A model generated the notes under the pieces. That model was not told the DNA's origin and ran no database searches. It was given only the letters and a program-made list of their open reading frames with translations. Of a DNA stretch of 64,000 nucleotides, positions 55,589 through 64,000 are shown in pieces. The translations under genes were made by a program, and so were the position numbers. Source of the DNA: Niallia sp. Man26 (lineage in GTDB: Bacteria > Bacillota > Bacilli > Bacillales > Cytobacillaceae). Positions within the stretch are counted from its first letter, which is position 1. Each line of letters opens with the position of its first letter. The stretch lies in assembly GCF_022049065.2 (NCBI RefSeq), contig NZ_CP095743.1:2495001-2559000 (forward strand). The letters are read 5' to 3'.

Positions 55589-56065
55589 CTACACAGGCTG
55601 TTTGTTCATATAATCCTTAATTTCTTTGATGCCATCAAGGGAATCAAGCAGAATATGCGGCTCAATCACCATAACGAGGCGATTGTCTTCCAGATTCAAG
55701 ACACCTGTGAAATAGCTTGTCTTTTGATAGGCAGACAAGCCTGCTTGTTTAATCATCTCTGCTTTTACATCTATTATTTCCTTGGCTGCATGAACTAAGA
55801 CAGCAAATGACAGTTCTTCTGTTTTAATAACAATCAGCCTGTTGTGCTCATTAGACTGCGTTGCCTTATTATACAATACATTTTGCAGATCAATAACGGG
55901 AATAAGCTCATCCCGCACCTTCGTAATTCCAAGCACATAAGAAGGCAGCTGAGCTATATTTGTTATATTTTCCTCTTTTTCGATGGATATAACGTGCTTA
56001 ATGGAAATAGAGTATTCTCCTGAACCAACTTGAAATATTACCGCTTTATCTAAATCCTGTATCAT
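55589..56065 (-). CDS. CheW-like domain protein, orphan
   Basis: A 158-residue protein that is a single CheW domain (beta-barrel pair): VIFQVGSGEYSISIKHVISI at the start, LPSYVLGITKVRDELIPVID in the middle, and YFTGVLNLEDNRLVMVIEPH at the end. CheW couples chemoreceptors to the CheA kinase. There are no chemotaxis genes around it and no receiver domain, so its partner is unknown. It lies 14 bases ahead of polY1 and may be co-transcribed with it. Confidence 0.88.
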   Translation of the reverse strand: MIQDLDKAVIFQVGSGEYSISIKHVISIEKEENITNIAQLPSYVLGITKVRDELIPVIDLQNVLYNKATQSNEHNRLIVIKTEELSFAVLVHAAKEIIDVKAEMIKQAGLSAYQKTSYFTGVLNLEDNRLVMVIEPHILLDSLDGIKEIKDYMNKQPV

Positions 56066-56240
56066 TTATACTTCTCTCGCTTTCTATTAATTTTTTATGT
56101 AAATGGATGTTATTTGAAAGTCACTCTAGTATTATTATACTAATTTTATCTAATATCCTCTACCAAAACGACTAAATCTAGCTGTTTTTATCCGTTAATT
56201 GACATTATTTCAGTATATCACTCCTGTTATTTCTCCATAA

Positions 56241-56278
56241 TAAAAAGCTTTCCCTTTTAAGGGAAAGCTTTTTATTAT
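56241..56278 (-). terminator. Terminator of the M20 peptidase gene
   Basis: Stem AAAAAGCTTTCCCTT / AAGGGAAAGCTTTTT, perfect, then ATTATT. Confidence 0.9.
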
Positions 56279-57399
56279 TTTGCTGCTGCAACTTCCTCAA
56301 TAATTGCCACAACCATCTCTGCCAATTTATTCAGTTCTTCGATTGGCATTCTCTCATTTGTTGTATGTATCTCCTCATAACCGACTGCAAGGTTAACTGT
56401 TGGAATACCAAACCCACAAATTACATTTGCATCGCTGCCGCCGCCGCTTTGCTGCAATTCACAGCTTCTGCCGATTTTTGCTGCTGCTTTGCGCGCTACT
56501 TCCACAACATGGTCTCCTTCGCCAAACTTGAAACCTGGGTACATTACTTCGACATCAACAATCGCTTGACCGCCCATGTCTTTAGCAGCTGTTTCAAATG
56601 CACTCTTCATCTTTTCTACTTGAGCTTCCATTTTTTCAGCTATTAACGAACGCGCTTCTGCAAGGATATCCACATGGTCACAAACGATATTCGTTTGCTG
56701 GCCGCCTTCGAAACGTCCGATATTTGCTGTTGTCTCACTGTCAATTCTGCCTAAAGGCATATTGGAAATAGCTCTTGATGCAATCGTAATCGCAGAAATG
56801 CCTTTTTCAGGTGCAACACCAGCATGAGCTGTTTTGCCAAGGATGGTCGCTTTAATTTTTGCTTGTGTAGGTGCAGCGACAACAATATTGCCGACTTTTC
56901 CATCACTATCAAGTGCATAGCCGTATTTAGCTTTTAAAAGGGACGGATCTAGCGCTTTAGCTCCAACCAATCCAGACTCCTCACCGACTGTGATGACAAA
57001 TTGAATAGTGCCATGCGGGATAGACTGCTCTTTCAAGACAGTGATAACTTCAAGCATAACTGCAAGACCTGCCTTATCATCAGCACCTAAAATAGTTGTG
57101 CCGTCAGTTACGACATAGCCATCTTTAATGGAAGGCTTAATGCCGACACCTGGAACTACAGTATCCATATGAGAAGTAAAGTAAATTGGATCTGCTCCCT
57201 CTGCATTTCCTGGCAGTGTACAAATCAAATTTCCGGCACCATGGCCAGTTACAGCTGTTGTGTCATCTTCAAATACATCTAAGCCAAGTGCTTCAAATTT
57301 GCTTTTCAGCAATGCACAAATCTCTTTTTCATATTTTGTTTCGGAATCTACTTGCACAAGCTCCAAAAACTGATTTAATAAACGTTCGTTATTTATCAT
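56275..57399 (-). CDS. yqjE: M20/M25 family metallopeptidase (PepT-like, YqjE)
   Basis: A 374-residue di-zinc peptidase. Metal ligands lie in FTSHMDTVVPG, LGADDKAGLAV, TVGEESGLVGA and the late HTTNERM; the lid domain is about 175-280. It resembles tripeptidase PepT and B. subtilis YqjE in size (371). Cytoplasmic peptide breakdown is likely. The start is the ATG at 57397-57399 behind GAGGAACG. Confidence 0.9.
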   Translation of the reverse strand: MINNERLLNQFLELVQVDSETKYEKEICALLKSKFEALGLDVFEDDTTAVTGHGAGNLICTLPGNAEGADPIYFTSHMDTVVPGVGIKPSIKDGYVVTDGTTILGADDKAGLAVMLEVITVLKEQSIPHGTIQFVITVGEESGLVGAKALDPSLLKAKYGYALDSDGKVGNIVVAAPTQAKIKATILGKTAHAGVAPEKGISAITIASRAISNMPLGRIDSETTANIGRFEGGQQTNIVCDHVDILAEARSLIAEKMEAQVEKMKSAFETAAKDMGGQAIVDVEVMYPGFKFGEGDHVVEVARKAAAKIGRSCELQQSGGGSDANVICGFGIPTVNLAVGYEEIHTTNERMPIEELNKLAEMVVAIIEEVAAAK

Positions 57400-57562
57400 A
57401 TTTCGTTCCTCCAAATAATTACTCACTTTATTAGTATACACCTAAATCAGCAAATGTTTGAATATATTCGCTTTGATTCATGGAAATTTCTTTATAGTTG
57501 TTACTTTATGCTTTTCCTAGTAAAATAGAAGGACAAGAATAAGCAGATAAATGGAGGAATTT

Positions 57563-57655
57563 ATGAACAAAAAATTTCAAAAGATCGTCGTGTATTTGAT
57601 GATTTTTATCATGTTGCTTTCTACTCTAATGATTGGATTGAGCATGCTGTTCTAA
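57563..57655 (+). CDS. prli42: Stressosome-associated miniprotein Prli42
   Basis: A 30-residue peptide, MNKKFQKIVVYLMIFIMLLS followed by TLMIGLSMLF: a short basic start and one membrane helix. It matches the 31-residue Listeria Prli42 in length, charge pattern and the LLS-TLM-G-MLF ending. Prli42 anchors the stressosome to the membrane for sigma-B activation in Listeria. A perfect ATGGAGGAA ribosome site precedes the ATG. It is divergent from yqjE. Confidence 0.8.
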   Translation: MNKKFQKIVVYLMIFIMLLSTLMIGLSMLF

Positions 57656-57678
57656 ATAAAAAATGGCCTGTTATTAAG

Positions 57679-57790
57679 TGCTGCACCCCAAAAGTTAGAG
57701 TTGAAATCTAACTTTTGAGGTGTTTTTTTATGGCTAAATATAGTGGGAATTTCAAACTGAATATTTTTCAAGAGTATTTGAAAAGTGCTT
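57679..57790 (+). mobile_element. Remnant of an IS3-family element (left end)
   Basis: The sequence begins with the usual end TGCTGCACCCCAAAAGTTAG, includes a perfect 11-bp hairpin (57689-57717) and a T-run, then ATG at 57730 and the transposase OrfA start MAKYSGNFKLNIFQEYLKS, which breaks off within about 20 codons. The rest of the element and the other end are missing. It abuts the end of the L,D-transpeptidase gene. The hairpin could now act as terminator for prli42. Confidence 0.75.
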
Positions 57791-57792
57791 CT

Positions 57793-58314
57793 TTACATAT
57801 TTATGCCTTTATCAATTGCTCCATATTCAACAGCTAACGATTCAGCATCCTTACTGGAATCTGTAATCAGCACCTTTGTACCTAAAGGAACAGATTGAAA
57901 GATTGACTCAATTGCCTCATTTTGCATACGCACACAGCCTTGTGACACATAATGGCCAATGGAGGCTGGATTGTTCGTGCCATGAATTCCGTATGTTCTT
58001 CCTTCTGTGCCTTCTGCATCAAACCCAATCCATCTTGTGCCTAACGGGTTTTTCGGATCTCCGCCCATAATATCCTTCTTGCGGTAATAAGGATTGATTG
58101 CCTTTACAGTCACAGTAAACAGCCCTTCAGGTGTGAGTTCATCCTTTTTTCCTGTCGCCACACTAATAAGTGTCTGCACCCTGTTATCATCCACTAATGC
58201 CATTTGATTCGTGCTTTTATTTATAATAACGAACGGGTCGCCCGGCATTGGATTATCGCCAAGCGGCCAAATCGGAGACACAGCCAGCAGCAGACCTGCC
58301 AGTAATTTCAGCAT
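57793..58314 (-). CDS. L,D-transpeptidase (YkuD family)
   Basis: A 173-residue exported enzyme with a signal peptide or anchor (MLKLLAGLLLAVSPIWPLG) and a YkuD domain. The catalytic motif is complete: IHGTNNPASIGHYVSQGCVR, with the nucleophile cysteine. It makes 3-3 cross-links or attaches proteins to peptidoglycan. There is no LysM. The start is the ATG at 58312-58314 behind AAAGGA. The last 20 residues lie next to an IS remnant, so the C-terminus may have been changed. Confidence 0.88.
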   Translation of the reverse strand: MLKLLAGLLLAVSPIWPLGDNPMPGDPFVIINKSTNQMALVDDNRVQTLISVATGKKDELTPEGLFTVTVKAINPYYRKKDIMGGDPKNPLGTRWIGFDAEGTEGRTYGIHGTNNPASIGHYVSQGCVRMQNEAIESIFQSVPLGTKVLITDSSKDAESLAVEYGAIDKGINM

Positions 58315-58492
58315 CCACACACATCCTTTTTAGTCTAGTATGTGTGAACACTGTATTTTTATACTATAGTTTATTAATAGCTAAATGATAACTAGAATTT
58401 ATTTGATTTCCCATAACTAGGCCGAGTTAGCGGCTATTACATAGATAGCAAGTCTTTGGGAAAGATTATCATGTCTAATAACCAGTAAAATA

Positions 58493-58526
58493 AAAAAAGC
58501 TGCCTTTTATCAAGACAGCTTTTTAC
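58493..58526 (-). terminator. Terminator of artP-artQ-artR
   Basis: Stem AAAAAGCTG / CAGCTTTTT with inner mismatches, T-run on the minus strand. Confidence 0.7.
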
Positions 58527-58528
58527 TA

Positions 58529-59251
58529 TTACAGCATTTTTTCTAAAAACTCTTTCGCTCTTGCACTTTTCGGATTTGAAAAGAACTCTGCAGGCGGCGC
58601 ATCCTCAACGATTGAGCCTTGATCCAAGAACAATACTCTGCTTGCAGCTTCTCTAGCAAAGCCCATTTCGTGTGTAACAATCAGCATCGTAATCCCTGTA
58701 TTCGCCAATGATTTCATAACTTCAAGTACTTCCTTAACCATTTCCGGATCTAAAGCTGAAGTAGGTTCATCGAACAAAATAACCTCTGGATTCATAGCAA
58801 GTGCTCTGGCAATTGCTACCCTTTGCTTTTGTCCGCCAGAAAGACGATTCGGATATTCATTAGCCTTTTCAGCCAAGCCGACTTTCTGCAGCAACTCTTT
58901 CCCTTGCTTTTCAGCCTCAGATTTGCTCATACCTTTAACTTTAATTGGTGCATAAGTGACATTTTGCAGGACAGTCTTATGCGGGAAAAGATGAAAGTGC
59001 TGGAATACCATTCCGACATTTTCTCTCATTTTTTTAATGTTAGCCTTCTTAGCTGTAACTTCCACATTATCAATGAAAATTTTACCTTCAGTCGGCACTT
59101 CTAATAAATTCAGGCAGCGCAGGAAAGTGGATTTACCAGAACCAGATGGCCCGATAATTGTCACTACCTCACCTTTTTTTATTTCTGTTGAGATTCCTTT
59201 CAAAACTTGTAAGGAACCGAATGATTTATGCAATTGTTGAACATTAATCAC
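58529..59251 (-). CDS. artR: Amino acid ABC transporter ATP-binding protein ArtR
   Basis: A 240-residue ATPase of a polar amino acid importer. Walker [16 protein letters not shown], signature [16 protein letters not shown], Walker [15 protein letters not shown]. Together with ArtQ and ArtP it matches the arginine importer of B. subtilis (YqiXYZ). The start is GTG at 59249-59251 with AAGGAG 11 bases ahead; it overlaps the artQ stop. Confidence 0.92.
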   Translation of the reverse strand: MINVQQLHKSFGSLQVLKGISTEIKKGEVVTIIGPSGSGKSTFLRCLNLLEVPTEGKIFIDNVEVTAKKANIKKMRENVGMVFQHFHLFPHKTVLQNVTYAPIKVKGMSKSEAEKQGKELLQKVGLAEKANEYPNRLSGGQKQRVAIARALAMNPEVILFDEPTSALDPEMVKEVLEVMKSLANTGITMLIVTHEMGFAREAASRVLFLDQGSIVEDAPPAEFFSNPKSARAKEFLEKML

Positions 59252-59903
59252 TTCTTCTCATTCTCCTTTCAAGAACCTTCGCAAGCAATGTCAGCACCAT
59301 TACCATTACATAATAAATTACCCCTGCAAGCAATAATGGTTCGAAATAGGAAAATTTGTCTCCACCCATTATATAAGCCCTTCTCATTATGTCCGTAACA
59401 CCAATAACTGTAACGATTGCTGATTCCTTCGTTAAAGAAACCGCTTCGTTTATAAGTGCTGGAAAAATGTTTTTCAGTGCTTGTGGAAGAATTAAATCGA
59501 ACATTGCTTGTCTGTTGCTAACTCCAAGAGCAAGCGCTGCTTCCTTTTGGCCTTTATCCACAGCCAGAATTCCTGCGCGGATAATCTCAGAAATATAGGC
59601 AGCTGAGTTTAACCCGAATGACATGATTGCCGCTGCAGCTGGTTCAATTTGCACACCTGTAATTTGCGGTGTGCCGTAATAAATAATCATTAACTGAAGA
59701 ACAAGCGGCGTTCCTCTAAAAATAGACGTATATGCATCTGCAATCCAGCTCAATACTGGGAATTTGCTAATTTTTAAGATCGATAGGACAATCCCTAATA
59801 CAAAGCCTAATATTCCTGCAACAAATACGATTTTTAATGTAACGATAATTCCTTTTAATAGAAAAGGAAGGGATGGAATAAACTGTTGAAAATCCAATTC
59901 CAT
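59244..59903 (-). CDS. artQ: Amino acid ABC transporter permease ArtQ
   Basis: A 219-residue HisM/GlnP-type permease with about five membrane segments; the ATPase-contact loop is [20 protein letters not shown]. The start taken is the ATG at 59901-59903, with AAAGGA 12 bases ahead; longer TTG starts are possible. A hairpin (59929-59970) lies between artP and this gene and could lower its expression relative to the binding protein. Confidence 0.92.
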   Translation of the reverse strand: MELDFQQFIPSLPFLLKGIIVTLKIVFVAGILGFVLGIVLSILKISKFPVLSWIADAYTSIFRGTPLVLQLMIIYYGTPQITGVQIEPAAAAIMSFGLNSAAYISEIIRAGILAVDKGQKEAALALGVSNRQAMFDLILPQALKNIFPALINEAVSLTKESAIVTVIGVTDIMRRAYIMGGDKFSYFEPLLLAGVIYYVMVMVLTLLAKVLERRMRRSD

Positions 59904-59928
59904 ACAATGACTCAATCCTTTCAAAAAA

Positions 59929-59970
59929 TAAGAAAACGTTAAAGAGAGTCTCTTTAAACGTTTTTCTTAT
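59929..59970 (-). terminator. Intercistronic hairpin between artP and artQ
   Basis: Near-perfect stem AAACGTTTAAAGAGA / TCTCTTTAACGTTTT followed by C and T-rich sequence. Probably an attenuating terminator or mRNA stabiliser of the artP transcript. Confidence 0.7.
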
Positions 59971-59988
59971 TTAAGCTATTTATTTATG

Positions 59989-60762
59989 TTAGTTATCAAA
60001 CCATTTAACAATTAACTTATCCAACTCGCCGTTTTCTTTCATTTTATTCAATTCTTCATTAAACTTCGCTGTTAAATCACTGTCTTTTGGAAACGCGATT
60101 GCAGAACCAGCATCGTCATTTGCTTCTGTTGCAGTAAAGGAGCTTAAAGTATCATCCTTTTTCAAATACCCTTGTGCTACTACATCTTCAATGATTGCTG
60201 CATCAAATCTGCCTGCTTTAATTTCTTCCACCAACTGTGGAATACGGTCACGGTTTTCGACTTTCACATCAACTTTTTTTGCGATTTCATTTGCAGCATC
60301 TTCTTGAATGGATGCAAGCTGTACGCCGATTGTTTTGCCTTTCAAATCTTCCACGCTGTTAATATTGCTGTCTTTTTTTGTAATAACTAAATCTTGAGCA
60401 GTATAGTAAATATCACTGAAATCAACATTTTCTTTTCTTTCAGGTGTAGGTGACATACCTGACATAACTAAGTCCACTTGGCCTGCTTGGATTGCTGGAA
60501 TCAAACCGCTGAAATCAAAGTCTTTCACTTTAATTGTATAGCCCAGTTTTTCACCAAGTGCATTTGCTAAATCAATATCGAATCCGATAATATCTTCACT
60601 TTTTGCTGAATCAATGTATTCAAACGGTGGATAGTCAGCTGATGTTCCCATAATAAGTTCTTTTTTATCAGAAGAACTTCCGCTGTTGCTGTCATCTGTG
60701 CTTGTACCACAACCTGCTAGAATTGCTATCATTAACAGCATAAGTGCCATTAGTTTTTTCAT
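59989..60762 (-). CDS. artP: Amino acid ABC transporter substrate-binding lipoprotein ArtP
   Basis: A 257-residue lipoprotein: signal peptide with lipobox ILAGC (cysteine at residue 18), a serine-rich linker, and a family 3 solute-binding fold (LIMGTSADYPPFEYIDSAKS, IGFDIDLANALGEKLGY). The order and likeness point to arginine or another polar amino acid. The ATG follows GGGGGAAAA. A TTGAAT-N16-TAAAAT promoter is likely upstream. Confidence 0.92.
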   Translation of the reverse strand: MKKLMALMLLMIAILAGCGTSTDDSNSGSSSDKKELIMGTSADYPPFEYIDSAKSEDIIGFDIDLANALGEKLGYTIKVKDFDFSGLIPAIQAGQVDLVMSGMSPTPERKENVDFSDIYYTAQDLVITKKDSNINSVEDLKGKTIGVQLASIQEDAANEIAKKVDVKVENRDRIPQLVEEIKAGRFDAAIIEDVVAQGYLKKDDTLSSFTATEANDDAGSAIAFPKDSDLTAKFNEELNKMKENGELDKLIVKWFDN

Positions 60763-60955
60763 AAAGTTTTCCCCCTATAATCAATATGATGTATTTTGCG
60801 CGATGTTTTTTCGTTCTCATGAGAGTTATATTCATACAACTATATGCATTTTAACACAAACTAATAATTATTCAATACACTTTATACAAATTCATTTAAA
60901 AAAATAATTTTCCAAAAGGATGAATTTAACTACTTTTCTGAAAAAACTTTATAAT

Positions 60956-60983
60956 AAAAGACAGAGGATAATTTCCTCTGCCT
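60956..60983 (-). terminator. Terminator of brxB
   Basis: Stem GGCAGAGGA / TCCTCTGTC then TTTTATT on the minus strand. Confidence 0.8.
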
Positions 60984-61005
60984 ATCTTTTACTTATTTTG
61001 AAAGT

Positions 61006-61443
61006 TTATACTTCCTCACAATATTCTTCAAATGCATTTTGCAGTTTCCCGACAACTTCCATTGGATCATGGCCTTCGATTTCATGACGTTCTACCATCT
61101 TCACAATTTGCCCGTCTTTTAATAAGGCAAAGGATGGTGAGGATGGTGCATATCCTGTAAAGTATGATCTTGCTTTTTCTGTTGCTTCTTTATCCTGTCC
61201 AGCGAAAACCGTTACGAGATGATTCGGCTTCTTCTTATAATGTAGGGAATATCCTGCAGCTGGACGGGCAATACCTCCTGCACATCCGCACACAGAATTG
61301 ACCATCACTAATGTAGTTCCTTCTTTAGCAAAAGCCTCATCTACTGCCTCAGGTGTAGTAAGCTCTGTATAGCCAGCTTCTTCCATGTCCTGGCGTGCTT
61401 GGCGAACAACATCGTTCATGAATAAATTAAAATCGATATTCAT
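61006..61443 (-). CDS. brxB: Bacilliredoxin BrxB (YqiW)
   Basis: A 145-residue thioredoxin-like protein of the DUF1094 family. The active site CGC lies in [15 protein letters not shown]. Bacilliredoxins remove bacillithiol from S-bacillithiolated proteins after hypochlorite stress, with Bdr/YpdA. The ATG follows CGGAGGGG. It lies between the bkd and art genes as in relatives. Confidence 0.95.
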   Translation of the reverse strand: MNIDFNLFMNDVVRQARQDMEEAGYTELTTPEAVDEAFAKEGTTLVMVNSVCGCAGGIARPAAGYSLHYKKKPNHLVTVFAGQDKEATEKARSYFTGYAPSSPSFALLKDGQIVKMVERHEIEGHDPMEVVGKLQNAFEEYCEEV

Positions 61444-61553
61444 TATTTTGCCCCTCCGATTTATTTGATTAAGACATTATGTCCAGTATTTACTTATCTA
61501 TCTTATTATTATCAATTGACCCGCAACTTTCAATTAATATGTTTTATCTTCTA

Positions 61554-62825
61554 TTAATAGATTGGCGTATTGTCTTTTGTTGTATTTTCTAATCTTTCTT
61601 TCAAACGCTGCATAAATCTTCCACATACCAAACCATCAAGCACACGATGGTCAAGAGACATACACAAATTAACCATATCGCTAATTGCAATCATGCCATC
61701 CTTAATAACAGGACGCTTAACAATCGACTCAACCTGCAGGATTGCCGCTTGCGGGTGATTAATAATACCCATTGACTGAACTGAACCAAAGGAACCTGTG
61801 TTATTCACAGTAAAGGTTCCTCCCTCCATTTCATGAAGCTGCAATGTACCGTTTCTTGCTTTTGCAGCAAGTTCCGTAATTTCTCTTGCAATTCCTTTAA
61901 GGGATTTCTCATCGGCATTTTTGATAACTGGTACAAATAGTGCATCTTCTGTTGCGACAGCTATAGAAATATTTACATCTTTTTTGCGAATGATTTTATC
62001 GCCAGCCCATGTTGAGTTAATTTCCGGGAATTCCTTTAATGTTTGCGCAACTGCTTTAACGAAGAAGGCAAAATACGTAAGGTTATAGCCTTCTGCTTTT
62101 TTAAAGGAGTCTTTGACCTCGTTTCGGTATTGAACAAGCTTTGTTGCATCGACCTCGATCATTGTCCAAGCATGAGGAATATCTTGCTTGCTTTTCTTCA
62201 TATTAGCGGCAATCGCCTTGCGCACACCTGTTACTGGAATCTCGATATCACCAGGAACTGCTTGAGCATCAACAACTTGAGGAGCTGGAGCTGTTTGCTG
62301 TACAGCTACGTGTACTTGCTGCTCTTTTTGCACGTCGATTTTTTCTGGTGCAGCAACAGGCTGCTGTATCGATTGGCCACTGTTAATAGCAGCTAAGACA
62401 TCTTTCCTTGTAATTCGGCCGCCTAATCCACTGCCTGTTATCTGGCTTAGATCAATTCCTGCTTCTTGGGATAGGCGCAGTACTGCAGGTGAATATCTTG
62501 CTTTGCCTGCTGCAGGCTTTTCTGTTGTATTGCTTGATGCTGTTTCTTTGACAGCAGGAGCTGCTGCTGTCACTTCTTCTGCTCCTTCTACATCAATGAT
62601 GCAAATGACTTCACCGACTTGCAGTGTATCTCCTTCTCCTGCAATCAGTTCTTTAACACTGCCTGAAAAAGACGAAGGTATTTCTGCGTTGACTTTATCT
62701 GTCATTACCTCAGCCAATGGTTCATATTTGTTGACAGTATCTCCAACAGAAACGAGCCATTTGCTGATTGTTCCTTCTGTTACGCTCTCTCCAAGCTTTG
62801 GCATGGTAATCTTTTCACTGGACAT
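61554..62825 (-). CDS. bkdB: Branched-chain alpha-keto acid dehydrogenase E2
   Basis: A 423-residue dihydrolipoyl acyltransferase. N-terminal lipoyl domain with the lipoyl-lysine in EVMTDKVNAEIPS, a Q/P/A-rich linker, the E1/E3-binding domain (YSPAVLRLSQEAGIDLSQIT) and the catalytic domain with HRVLDG in CMSLDHRVLDGLV. It makes isobutyryl-, isovaleryl- and 2-methylbutyryl-CoA for branched fatty acids. The start is the ATG at 62823-62825 behind AAGGAGGG. It is the last bkd gene here. Confidence 0.95.
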   Translation of the reverse strand: MSSEKITMPKLGESVTEGTISKWLVSVGDTVNKYEPLAEVMTDKVNAEIPSSFSGSVKELIAGEGDTLQVGEVICIIDVEGAEEVTAAAPAVKETASSNTTEKPAAGKARYSPAVLRLSQEAGIDLSQITGSGLGGRITRKDVLAAINSGQSIQQPVAAPEKIDVQKEQQVHVAVQQTAPAPQVVDAQAVPGDIEIPVTGVRKAIAANMKKSKQDIPHAWTMIEVDATKLVQYRNEVKDSFKKAEGYNLTYFAFFVKAVAQTLKEFPEINSTWAGDKIIRKKDVNISIAVATEDALFVPVIKNADEKSLKGIAREITELAAKARNGTLQLHEMEGGTFTVNNTGSFGSVQSMGIINHPQAAILQVESIVKRPVIKDGMIAISDMVNLCMSLDHRVLDGLVCGRFMQRLKERLENTTKDNTPIY

Positions 62826-62851
62826 GTTATCCCTCCTTATCACTCAAATCA

Positions 62852-63835
62852 TTAAAATTCTGCGAGCTTACGCATAGCATTTTCGACTTTTTCCGGGCTG
62901 ACAATGAAGTGTTTTTCCATCGTCGGTGCATATGGCATAGCAGGAATATCTGGTCCAGCGAGCCTCATGATTGGTGCATCCAAGTCAAACAGGCAGTTCT
63001 CTGCAATAATTGCCGCAACCTCACTGATGATGCTGCCTTCTTTGTTGTCTTCTGTTATTAACAGAACCTTCCCTGTTTTAGAAGCTGCCTCAATAATTGC
63101 TTCTTGGTCAAGAGGATAAACAGTACGCAAATCCAATACATGTGCAGATATTCCGTCTTGCGCAAGCTTTTCTGCTGCCTGCAGTGCGAAATGTACACAT
63201 AGTCCGTATGTAATGACTGTAATATCTTCTCCTTCTCTTTTTACATCTGCCTTTCCGATCGGCAGTACATAATCATCCTCAGGCACTTCCCCTTTAATCA
63301 GGCGGTATGCACGCTTATGTTCAAAGAAAAGAACAGGATCTGGATCACGAACAGCTGCTTTTAGCAATCCCTTCACATCATACGGTGTGGAAGGCATAAC
63401 AATTTTCAATCCAGGCGTATTGGCAAACATTGCTTCCACTGATTGCGAATGATAAAGAGCGCCATGAATTCCTCCGCCGTATGGTGCGCGAATAACAATT
63501 GGACAAGTCCAGTCATTGTTAGAGCGGTAACGAATCTTTGCTGCCTCTGAAACAATTTGGTTTACAGCAGGCATGATGAAATCAGCAAACTGCATTTCCG
63601 CAATCGGCTTCATACCGTACATCGCGGCACCGATACCGACTCCCGCAATCGCAGATTCTGCAAGTGGTGCATCGATGACTCTTTCTTCACCGAATTGTTC
63701 ATATAAGCCGGTTGTCGCCTTAAATACGCCACCTTTCACACCGACATCTTCTCCTAGGATAAATACCTTTTCATCTCTTTCCATCTCTTCTCTGATGGCC
63801 ATAGTAACTGCATCAATATATGAAATAACTGCCAT
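62852..63835 (-). CDS. bkdAB: Branched-chain alpha-keto acid dehydrogenase E1 beta
   Basis: A 327-residue E1 beta subunit: MAVISYIDAVTMAIREEMER start, VFILGEDVGVKGGVFKATTG, GIGAAMYGMKPIAEMQFADF and the transketolase C-terminal domain. With BkdAA it carries out TPP-dependent decarboxylation and transfer to the E2 lipoyl arm. The ATG follows GGGGGAAAG, 15 bases after the bkdAA stop. Confidence 0.95.
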   Translation of the reverse strand: MAVISYIDAVTMAIREEMERDEKVFILGEDVGVKGGVFKATTGLYEQFGEERVIDAPLAESAIAGVGIGAAMYGMKPIAEMQFADFIMPAVNQIVSEAAKIRYRSNNDWTCPIVIRAPYGGGIHGALYHSQSVEAMFANTPGLKIVMPSTPYDVKGLLKAAVRDPDPVLFFEHKRAYRLIKGEVPEDDYVLPIGKADVKREGEDITVITYGLCVHFALQAAEKLAQDGISAHVLDLRTVYPLDQEAIIEAASKTGKVLLITEDNKEGSIISEVAAIIAENCLFDLDAPIMRLAGPDIPAMPYAPTMEKHFIVSPEKVENAMRKLAEF

Positions 63836-63849
63836 TATTTCTTTCCCCC

Positions 63850-64000
63850 TTAATTCCCGTACACATAATTCATTGAGTCTTCTGGTTTTGCATATGGAGC
63901 CTTTTCTGCATATTCAGTTGCTTCATTGATAATTTCCATAATATCAGCATTCAGCTCTTGGTCCATTTCTTCTGTCAGGACACCAACTTCTGTTAAATAA
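63850..64000 (-). CDS. bkdAA: Branched-chain alpha-keto acid dehydrogenase E1 alpha, C-terminal part
   Basis: Cut by the window end. The last 49 residues read YLTEVGVLTEEMDQELNADI, then MEIINEATEYAEKAPYAKP and DSMNYVYGN. This is the usual C-terminus of the E1 alpha subunit, next to E1 beta. A sigma-L promoter known for bkd in B. subtilis would lie outside the window. Confidence 0.88.
   Translation of the reverse strand, partial: YLTEVGVLTEEMDQELNADIMEIINEATEYAEKAPYAKPEDSMNYVYGN

Noticed and set aside
60763..61005. ArgR operator upstream of artP
   Set aside because: Some TATGAAT-like pieces occur, but no paired ARG box stands out from the AT-rich background.

Overview
The window looks like a core chromosomal stretch of a low-G+C, endospore-forming member of the Bacillaceae (Bacillus sensu lato; genus not determinable from this alone). 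The reasons are strong AGGAGG-type ribosome sites, many sporulation genes (cotJABC, spmAB, dacB, dacF, spoIIAA-spoIIAB-sigF, spoVA, spoIIM, mciZ), and a gene order closely following the B. subtilis fer-recQ, res-sigX, spm-dacB, scpAB, spoVA-spoIIA, deoB-xerD-fur, yqk and yqj-bkd neighbourhoods. No tRNA, rRNA or CRISPR array was seen.

Layout. 1-3000 is the only clearly accessory part: an ABC exporter, a decayed secreted-protein gene, an ankyrin gene, and a shattered C-terminal coding fragment that may be a toxin tail. 3065-4141 is the spore-coat operon cotJABC. 4186-9202 carries ypbF-ypbE-ypbD-recQ-ypbB and ferredoxin. 9247-10132 is the riboflavin importer ribU under an FMN riboswitch. 10354-15924 has an M23 peptidase, rsiX-sigX (with an autoregulatory ECF promoter) and resE-resD. 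16150-19305 is rluB-spmB-spmA-dacB. 19460-24279 holds an N-terminally extended superoxide dismutase, scpB-scpA, ypuF, a lone ribT and ypuA (ECF promoter). 24317-31890 is lysA, a shortened spoVA operon, sigF-spoIIAB-spoIIAA (sigma-H promoter) and dacF. 32118-34788 holds map, an M20 amidohydrolase and a DUF6176 gene. 34904-40920 is pdp-pupG-deoB, xerD, yqzK, fur and spoIIM. 41076-49598 has a GNAT, an EndoQ-like protein, nudF, mciZ, yqkF, yqkE, an OsmC protein, yqkD, an ASCH protein, msrA, an SDR and rnz. 49991-58314 has zwf, gndA, polY1, an orphan cheW, an M20 peptidase, prli42, an IS remnant and an L,D-transpeptidase. 58529-64000 is artR-artQ-artP, brxB and bkdB-bkdAB-bkdAA (cut by the window end).

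How it works together. One large theme is sporulation: the sigma-F switch (spoIIA), its downstream penicillin-binding protein (dacF), spore-core dipicolinate genes (spoVA), coat (cotJ), core dehydration (spmAB, dacB) and engulfment (spoIIM). Others are nucleoside salvage (deoB-pupG-pdp), the oxidative pentose phosphate branch (zwf, gndA), redox repair (brxB, msrA, sod, OsmC) and branched-chain keto acid oxidation (bkd).

Most notable are absences inside otherwise syntenic loci: resABC is missing between resD and rluB, spoVAC-spoVAD-spoVAEB is missing inside spoVA, and ribDEAH is missing beside ribT. I found no convincing wholly new multi-gene system; the strongest candidates for novelty are the eroded toxin/immunity-like island at 1.3-2.9 kb and several unexplained perfect palindromes in promoter regions.
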